Of a stretch of DNA of 5,493 nucleotides, positions 1-4,040 are shown piece after piece. Position 1 is the first letter of the stretch; each line of letters begins with the position of its first letter. Below the pieces are notes generated by a model that worked only from the letters and a program-made list of their open reading frames with translations, did not search any database and was not told the origin of the DNA. The position numbers and the translations under genes were made by a program. Source of the DNA: an uncultured Clostridia bacterium (GTDB taxonomy: Bacteria; Bacillota; Clostridia; Christensenellales; Borkfalkiaceae); contig CALWBJ010000136.1 of the NCBI GenBank assembly GCA_944376035.1, positions 1-5,493 on the forward strand. Direction: 5' to 3'.

Positions 1-470
1 CTCACCGTAGCGTCGGGTCTTACATTTAATGTAAAATCTCTCAAAGCGCGCGTTTCCCTTTCGGAAAAGGGAAACGCGCCAATAAAATTCTCCTCGCCGC
101 GTTCGGTAACGTTTTTATCGCCCGTTCCCCACCCGGCGTCAAAATTCACATTCAGATCCACCCCTCTCGCGTTGGATTTATAAAGATGTCTCCCGGAAAG
201 ACAAATTTTTATACCGTCGGGGTTTACGGCAGGCAAAAAATAAATTTTACCTTTTCTCCCGTGCCTTCTGAATTCTTCCAACTGCAAAAGCGCAAGATAT
301 GACGTTATATATTCTCTTGCATGAATGGCATACTGGGCGATAATTACAGGTCTCGGACTTTTTTCTACCGTAAAATACCTTATAGGACGGTTTTCTTCCG
401 AAATTCCGACCGTTCCTTTTTCACCTTGATATTGGCTGTAATAACTCTCAATTTTCTGAATAATATCCAT
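1..470 (-). CDS. M14-family zinc carboxypeptidase-like peptidase, N-terminal part (C-terminus beyond window)
   Basis: I translated the minus strand from the ATG at 470; it stays open for 156 codons to the window edge, so the 3' end is missing. The metallopeptidase signature HARE (H50, E53) supplies the first two zinc ligands of the M14 fold. It is followed by NPDG (83-86), the substrate-pocket block GVDLNVNFDAGWG (103-115) and the block GAFPFSERETRAL (131-143), all in the order seen in M14 enzymes. The third zinc ligand and the catalytic Glu would lie beyond the edge. The position equivalent to carboxypeptidase A Arg145 is Val108, a form I recall from clostridial members, some annotated as gamma-D-glutamyl-diamino acid peptidases. 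No signal peptide is visible, so a cytoplasmic role such as trimming peptidoglycan peptides is possible but not shown. ATG is the only start before an in-frame TAA at 519-521, and it has no Shine-Dalgarno. Family is confident; substrate is unknown. Confidence 0.88.
   Translation of the reverse strand, partial: MDIIQKIESYYSQYQGEKGTVGISEENRPIRYFTVEKSPRPVIIAQYAIHAREYITSYLALLQLEEFRRHGRKGKIYFLPAVNPDGIKICLSGRHLYKSNARGVDLNVNFDAGWGTGDKNVTERGEENFIGAFPFSERETRALRDFTLNVRPDATV
48..79. repeat. 14-bp perfect hairpin inside the M14 coding sequence
   Basis: Arms 48-61 (GCGCGTTTCCCTTT) and 66-79 are exact reverse complements around a 4-base loop (62-65). On the minus strand the hairpin encodes the conserved stretch around GAFPFSERETR of the M14 peptidase. 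No T-run follows on the minus strand, so it does not look like a terminator for the gene. It may be chance under codon constraint or an mRNA structure. Confidence 0.6.
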
Positions 471-496
471 AAAACACGATACCGTACTGCCGTTAC

Positions 497-521
497 TAAA
501 AAACGGCGTCCCCGTTTTTTA
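497..521 (-). terminator. Short terminator-like hairpin ahead of the M14 gene
   Basis: Arms 497-506 and 512-521 pair for 10 bp around a 5-base loop. The core is ACGG/CCGT flanked by A6 and T6, so the shape can work in either direction. It lies downstream of rlmH (stop at 645) and only 26 bases before the M14 start codon. It may end the CPBP-rlmH transcript, act as an attenuator in the M14 leader, or both. The GC core is only about 4 bp, so the strength is uncertain. Confidence 0.5.
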
Positions 522-602
522 TATTTTACGGCGGAAAAGTATTATTTGTGATATTATTTTTGATTTGTTTTGTATTTTATTTATTAGATGAGAATAAAAG
601 AT

Positions 603-630
603 TTTATAGTTTAGATACTGAAAAATACAA
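603..630 (-). promoter_or_regulatory. Possible sigma-A-type promoter for the M14 gene
   Basis: Reading the minus strand just after the rlmH stop codon, TTGTAT (630-625) is followed after 16 bases by TATAAA (608-603). The predicted transcript would start near 596 and pass through the hairpin at 497-521 before reaching the M14 ATG at 470. The -35 and -10 boxes each have mismatches and the region is AT-rich, so chance occurrence is quite possible. Confidence 0.35.
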
Positions 631-644
631 CTGTTTTTTCTTAT

Positions 645-1118
645 CTATTTATGATACGGACTTCCCGCGTTGATTGAAAATGCACGGTAAATCTGTTCGG
701 TAAGAATAAGCCTGAACATAGTGTGAGGAAAAGTCATATCCGAAAAAGAAATCAGCCTGTCCGCCCTTTCTTTGACTTTATCCGACAAGCCGTAAGAGCC
801 GCCTATTACAAACGTTATGACGCCCGTCCCGCCGTCTGTCAGTTTTTTCAGTTCGGCGGCAAATTTTTCGCTCGAATACTTTGTCCCCTCAGGCGCTGTT
901 ACGAAAACAAAACCGCTAAGATGAGAGAGTATTCTCACTCCTTCACGCTCCTTTATAACGGCAATCGTCCCCTCGTCGGCCTTATTGAAATTTTCTTCGG
1001 GAAGTTCGGTTATATTGAATTCACAAAACCTCGAAAGCCTTTTTGAATATTCTTTGATACCTTCGGAAAAATACTTTTCCTTTATTTTTCCTACGCAAAC
1101 TACGTTAATTTTAATCAT
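645..1118 (-). CDS. rlmH: 23S rRNA (pseudouridine1915-N3)-methyltransferase RlmH
   Basis: This complete 157-residue protein has the usual length of RlmH, a SPOUT-class methyltransferase that adds a methyl group from S-adenosylmethionine to N3 of pseudouridine 1915 in helix 69 of 23S rRNA. It acts on assembled 70S ribosomes in the cytoplasm. Visible family features are the N-terminal MIKINVVCVGKIKEKYF, the APEGTKYSSEKFA segment (75-87), the cofactor-binding knot loop FVIGGSYGLS (103-112), the SDMTFPHTMFRLILTEQIYRA block (126-146) and the typical C-terminal end SPYHK. RlmH works as a homodimer in characterised bacteria. The start lies 12 bases after the CPBP stop with only a weak GGTG-like ribosome site, so it is probably co-transcribed and perhaps translationally coupled with that gene. 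Nothing is odd in the sequence, and identification is very secure. Confidence 0.97.
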   Translation of the reverse strand: MIKINVVCVGKIKEKYFSEGIKEYSKRLSRFCEFNITELPEENFNKADEGTIAVIKEREGVRILSHLSGFVFVTAPEGTKYSSEKFAAELKKLTDGGTGVITFVIGGSYGLSDKVKERADRLISFSDMTFPHTMFRLILTEQIYRAFSINAGSPYHK

Positions 1119-1130
1119 ATCGCACCAATT

Positions 1131-2063
1131 TTAAACCAACAACGCGCTCACTGCCATTATTATGCAAAAAACCATACCCGGACAAGCGTAAATAAAAAAT
1201 TCCTTTATCGTATTTTTCCCGCCGTTTTGCACATTATTTTTTTCATCTGTTTTTTCGGGTTGTAATTCTTTATTCTCGTAATTCTTTTTGCGTCCGTATA
1301 AAATAGTTAAAATCAAGGCTGCCGCCGTTACGGCGATTCCCGTCGCAATAAAAAGAGGTTGATAGAGAAAATCGACCGAAACAGAAAAATACGTCAAAAT
1401 TATAACCGTAAAATTATTTATAAAATGCGCTACCGCCGCAGGAATAACGCTGCCGCTCTTAACGGCAAGAACCGTAAGCAGTCCGCCGTAAATCAACTGA
1501 TAGACAAACTGTGTGGCTGAACAGTGATAAAGCGCAAAAACAACAGATATGCATATTACCGCATAAAAAGCCTTTATACCTTTAATACCGTCTAAAACAA
1601 GGCCTCTGAAAAAAGCCTCCTCTATAACGGCAGGAAAAACGGCAAGTATTATAATAAACAGAATAAGACTGCCCGTATCGGAAAGCGGAATTTCCGTTCC
1701 CGAAACATTAAGTCCCCAAGACGAAAAAATCTCCGCTACTTTCTGGTTTACAAAGCCGAAACCGAAAAACATCCCCGCCGAAATCATCACCGCGAATAAT
1801 AAATACACGGGATTAAAGCCTTTATACCCCGTTATATCCTTTATTTTACGACGAGTCCATTTCGAAAATAATATCACTGTAATTATTATAGCGATAACGG
1901 ACGCAAGCGAACAGAAAGCGACGTAAAATACGCTGCCTCCCCCGAACGCCGTTAAAGCAAATAACTGTATCGCAAAGGATATCAGTATATATAAAATAAT
2001 CAAAAGCGTGAACGCCGCGCCGCTTTTTTTACCGCCGCGAGATAAAATATCTTTAAATTCCAT
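1131..2063 (-). CDS. CPBP-family (CaaX protease/Rce1-like) intramembrane metalloprotease
   Basis: This 310-residue, strongly hydrophobic protein has about eight to ten membrane segments. It carries all three motifs of the CPBP/Rce1 family: EEAFFR (E148, E149, R153), FALYH (F176, H180) and HFINN (H213, N217). These glutamates and histidines form the proposed catalytic site within the membrane. Bacterial members are linked to bacteriocin self-immunity, protein processing or unknown roles, and nothing here points to a substrate; no bacteriocin-like small gene is adjacent. After the core there is a polar linker rich in Lys, Glu and Asn (about 258-287), then one more hydrophobic segment (about 288-310) ending the protein, which is an unusual appendage. 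The ATG at 2063 has no Shine-Dalgarno and sits directly behind a promoter-like sequence. rlmH follows after 12 bases. The family call is secure; the function is open. Confidence 0.92.
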   Translation of the reverse strand: MEFKDILSRGGKKSGAAFTLLIILYILISFAIQLFALTAFGGGSVFYVAFCSLASVIAIIITVILFSKWTRRKIKDITGYKGFNPVYLLFAVMISAGMFFGFGFVNQKVAEIFSSWGLNVSGTEIPLSDTGSLILFIIILAVFPAVIEEAFFRGLVLDGIKGIKAFYAVICISVVFALYHCSATQFVYQLIYGGLLTVLAVKSGSVIPAAVAHFINNFTVIILTYFSVSVDFLYQPLFIATGIAVTAAALILTILYGRKKNYENKELQPEKTDEKNNVQNGGKNTIKEFFIYACPGMVFCIIMAVSALLV

Positions 2064-2070
2064 AGATTTT

Positions 2071-2099
2071 ATTTTACTAAAAAAAAGTTAATTAGTAAA
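2071..2099 (-). promoter_or_regulatory. Candidate promoter for CPBP-rlmH, predicting a leaderless mRNA
   Basis: On the minus strand TTTACT (2099-2094) is followed, after exactly 17 bases, by TAAAAT (2076-2071). The start of transcription expected 6-7 bases after the -10 box falls at 2064-2063, which is at the A of the CPBP ATG. The absence of a Shine-Dalgarno before this ATG fits a leaderless transcript. The same sequence contains TTTACTA/TAGTAAA arms that could pair. The AT-rich background lowers certainty. Confidence 0.45.
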
Positions 2100-2132
2100 C
2101 CGATTGAGTAAAATAATATCTTCATTTAACAA

Positions 2133-2167
2133 AATTGTCCGCGCTTTCAGTAAAAGCGCGGACAATT
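2133..2167 (-). terminator. Rho-independent terminator after the MATE gene
   Basis: Arms 2133-2147 and 2153-2167 are perfect 15-bp reverse complements around the loop CAGTA, with a GTCCGCGC core. On the minus strand the hairpin is followed by TTTTGTT. It lies about 104 bases after the MATE stop and before the CPBP promoter, so it separates the two units. On the plus strand it is followed after several bases by a T6 tract, so it could act in both directions. Confidence 0.8.
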
Positions 2168-2203
2168 AGCGTTCTTTTTTATTTTATTTATAACTGCATA
2201 TCT

Positions 2204-2238
2204 TTAATTATTAATAATGAATTATATTAATTATTAAT
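2204..2238. repeat. Short direct repeat in the AT-rich MATE 3' spacer
   Basis: TTAATTATTAAT occurs at 2204-2215 and again at 2227-2238, 23 bases apart. The stretch from 2168 to 2270 is almost entirely A and T and holds no gene that I can see. The repeat may be low-complexity sequence only. Confidence 0.3.
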
Positions 2239-2270
2239 GCCTTGATTTTACATTTTTATAATAATGTTCA

Positions 2271-3692
2271 TTACGCCGCTTTGCTGAATCCTGCTTCACC
2301 TGCAATAACAGAGCGTTGTTTTTTCTTCATTCTGACAAAAAGAACGGTAAAAATAACGTGATTTACAAGCGCCGTCGCAATCCAACTTATGGGATAAGAT
2401 ATATATAGTATAAAAAGCGTTGGGGTTGCCGCAAATACAGTATATACCCAAATCAGCCTGAAAACGCATGCGCCGAAAAAGGATATTATCATTCCCGTAG
2501 TCGAATGGCCTATACCTCTTAAACAACCCGTTCCCACGTCCATTATACCGCACAGAAAATAAGTAGGAAGTATTACCCGCATTCTCTGCATGGCTAAATT
2601 TATGACTTCCGGGTCTGGCGAAAATATAGAGCAGAGGAACTCGCCGAAAACAAGCGCGAGAAATCCGAGCGAGAGTCCTATAAGAGTTACCGAAACCAGA
2701 CCGTAAAAGGTAACGCGTTTAATCCTGTCGAACTTGCCGGCGCCGTAGTTCTGTCCGACAAACGTTACGACCGCGCTGTATATGGAGTTCATGGATACAT
2801 ATACGAAGGACTCTATATTAGAACCGGTAGCGTTCCCGGCGGTAACAACCGACCCCATATTATTGACAGCCGACTGAATTATAACGTTTGATACCGAAAA
2901 CATCATTCCGTTAAGTCCCGAAGGCACACCCGAACCCAGAATTTTTAAAAGTTCAGCCTTGTGAAAGCGCATCTTTTTAATAATAAGTTTGCAGCAGTCG
3001 GTTTCTTTCAGAAGGCAGATTGTCACAAGTATAACCGAAAGATACTGTGATATTATTGTAGCAAGAGCAACTCCTAAAACATCCATATTGAATACGGTAA
3101 CGAAAAAGATATTTAGTCCCGCATTCAGAATCCCCGAAATCACCAAAAATAAAAGCGGTCTTTTCCCGTCGCCTTTTGCACGTAATATAGCCGCGCCGAA
3201 GTTATAAAGAATAACCGCCGGCGTTCCCGTAAAATATACCATCAGGTATAACGACGCTTTGTCGACAATGGTGCTGTCGAGTTTAACCATTGTAAGAAGC
3301 AAAGGAGTCATTATAATACCGAGCGCGCCTATCACCACTCCGCATATCGTACCAAGCAGATAAGACGTGTGAACTGTATTTTGCGCCTTTGAAAAATCCT
3401 TTTCACCTATTGCCTGAGCAACGACCACGTTGACGCCCACTGCAAGACCGATAAAAAGATTGAGAAAAAGGTTTATTATGGGACCGTTTGAACTCACTGC
3501 GGCAAGCGAATCCGTCCCCGCAAACTGTCCGATAACTATTATGTCTGCGGCGTTGAAACACTGTTGCAGAAAATTTGCCGCAATCAAAGGTATGGCAAAA
3601 ACTATAAATTTGCCGAGTATACCCCCTTGCGTCATATCTACAACTTCATTCTTTTTATGAGTATGTATGTACATATGCCGGCGCGAATTCAT
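2271..3692 (-). CDS. MATE-family multidrug/solute efflux transporter
   Basis: This complete 473-residue protein has about twelve membrane segments in two homologous halves, as in the MATE (NorM/DinF-like) exporters, which expel cationic drugs or metabolites across the cytoplasmic membrane using a sodium or proton gradient. Recognisable family stretches are DMTQGGILGKFIVFAIPLI at the start of helix 1 (19-37), DIIVIGQFAGTDSLAAVS (50-67), VAQAIGEKD (91-99), RAKGDGKRPL (171-180), and in the second half FVGQNYGAGKFDR (311-323) and LRGIGHSTTGMI (391-402). The length is typical. The ATG at 3692 was chosen because AAGGAG lies 6 bases upstream; a later Met20 directly before the family core (TQGG) lacks such support. 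The 19-residue polar lead is rich in His, Lys and Arg. The promoter and an inverted repeat are upstream, and a terminator follows. Substrate cannot be read from sequence. Confidence 0.95.
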   Translation of the reverse strand: MNSRRHMYIHTHKKNEVVDMTQGGILGKFIVFAIPLIAANFLQQCFNAADIIVIGQFAGTDSLAAVSSNGPIINLFLNLFIGLAVGVNVVVAQAIGEKDFSKAQNTVHTSYLLGTICGVVIGALGIIMTPLLLTMVKLDSTIVDKASLYLMVYFTGTPAVILYNFGAAILRAKGDGKRPLLFLVISGILNAGLNIFFVTVFNMDVLGVALATIISQYLSVILVTICLLKETDCCKLIIKKMRFHKAELLKILGSGVPSGLNGMMFSVSNVIIQSAVNNMGSVVTAGNATGSNIESFVYVSMNSIYSAVVTFVGQNYGAGKFDRIKRVTFYGLVSVTLIGLSLGFLALVFGEFLCSIFSPDPEVINLAMQRMRVILPTYFLCGIMDVGTGCLRGIGHSTTGMIISFFGACVFRLIWVYTVFAATPTLFILYISYPISWIATALVNHVIFTVLFVRMKKKQRSVIAGEAGFSKAA

Positions 3693-3698
3693 CGAAGG

Positions 3699-3704
3699 CT
3701 CCTT
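3699..3704 (-). promoter_or_regulatory. Shine-Dalgarno of the MATE gene
   Basis: AAGGAG on the minus strand is preceded by an A-run and ends 6 bases before the ATG at 3692. It is the only clear ribosome binding site among the four gene starts visible in the window, and it fixes the MATE start. It lies within one arm of the 14-bp inverted repeat. Confidence 0.85.
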
Positions 3705-3724
3705 TTTTATTTTTATATTTTTTA

Positions 3725-3754
3725 TTGTTTTGCGTTTAACGGTTAGTTTATAAT
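3725..3754 (+). promoter_or_regulatory. Weak opposing promoter overlapping the MATE promoter
   Basis: On the plus strand TTGTTT (3725-3730) and a consensus TATAAT (3749-3754) are 18 bases apart. The -10 box overlaps that of the minus-strand MATE promoter. No gene lies downstream in this direction before the guaB terminator. It may be a by-product of the AT-rich palindromic -10 region. If the surrounding segment inverts, this promoter would face the MATE gene. Confidence 0.3.
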
Positions 3755-3778
3755 ATTCCTTATTTTTATAAAAGTCAA
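3750..3778 (-). promoter_or_regulatory. Sigma-A-type promoter of the MATE gene
   Basis: On the minus strand TTGACT (3778-3773) and TATTAT (3755-3750) are separated by an optimal 17 bases; each differs from consensus at one position. Transcription should begin near 3743, giving a leader of about 50 bases with the AAGGAG ribosome site near its end. A small dyad TAAC-G-GTTA (3737-3745) lies right at the predicted start and could bind a repressor. The -35 box begins one base inside the right arm of the inverted repeat. Confidence 0.75.
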
Positions 3779-3847
3779 TTAAAAAAGGAGCCTGTATTTA
3801 AAATAAAAAATTATTCGCTTAATGAATGCCGACACTACAAAAATGAC

Positions 3848-3869
3848 TTAACAAGTTAAAAATTTTAAC
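3848..3869. repeat. Overlapping TTAAC/GTTAA dyads, possible operator
   Basis: Three half-sites follow one another: TTAAC (3848-3852), GTTAA (3855-3859) and TTAAC (3865-3869). The second and third form a 15-base palindrome with a single central base (3855-3869), and the first and second form another with a 2-base gap. A similar dyad, TAACGGTTA, recurs at the MATE transcription start (3737-3745). The remaining bases between here and the guaB terminator show no gene. The AT-rich context makes chance possible. Confidence 0.35.
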
Positions 3870-3910
3870 ATTAGGTATTTATTGATTAAATATTTCACGG
3901 ATTAAAAAAT

Positions 3911-3954
3911 TACCACCGCGCGGTCAAAAGTTCCCGTTTGACCGCGCGGTGGTA
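3911..3954 (-). terminator. Strong rho-independent terminator of guaB
   Basis: Arms 3911-3928 and 3937-3954 form a perfect 18-bp stem with an 8-base loop. On the minus strand the stem is followed by ATTTTTTAAT (3910-3901), a proper T-run, 87 bases after the guaB stop codon. It insulates the MATE gene from guaB transcription. Each arm contains the 10-bp palindrome ACCGCGCGGT (3915-3924 and 3941-3950), so alternative folds exist. On the plus strand no good T-run follows. Confidence 0.9.
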
Positions 3955-4040
3955 CAGATTATTTAACAAAAATTATTTTTAACTTATAAAATTTTCTTTA
4001 TTACTCTGAAAATTATCAAGTTTTTAAGATTAATATTAGA

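Larger units (their letters stand above)
3696..3793. repeat. 14-bp perfect inverted repeat enclosing the MATE promoter
   Basis: The left arm 3696-3709 (AGGCTCCTTTTTTA) is the exact reverse complement of the right arm 3780-3793 (TAAAAAAGGAGCCT), with 70 bases between them. The match stops abruptly at both ends. The segment between the arms holds the predicted MATE promoter and its transcription start, while the left arm contains the MATE Shine-Dalgarno on the minus strand. The layout fits a small invertible promoter, an operator pair, or a relic of duplication. Because the arms are identical when flipped, inversion would leave the ribosome site intact. Confidence 0.75.

Noticed and set aside
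321..551. 76-codon plus-strand frame at the left end
   Set aside because: It is mostly antisense to the M14 peptidase coding sequence, which has clear family motifs. The peptide looks random and basic.
723..1046. 107-codon plus-strand frame
   Set aside because: It is antisense to rlmH, a certain gene. Composition is unlike a real protein.
1131..2063. CPBP gene as a bacteriocin immunity gene in a bacteriocin cluster
   Set aside because: There is no precursor peptide, double-glycine leader, ABC exporter or modification enzyme nearby. The neighbours are housekeeping genes.
2168..2270. AT-rich spacer as an origin-like or attachment site
   Set aside because: Only low-complexity A/T repeats are visible. 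There are no DnaA boxes, no integrase and no tRNA end.
3646..3692. Met20 of the MATE protein as the true start
   Set aside because: The ATG at 3692 has an ideal AAGGAG 6 bases upstream, while no such site precedes Met20. The extra 19 residues are acceptable for the family.
3822..3851. Tiny plus-strand frame (MNADTTKMT) after the opposing promoter, as a leader peptide or small protein
   Set aside because: It has only nine codons, with the AAGGAG-like sequence more than 30 bases away. Nothing supports translation.
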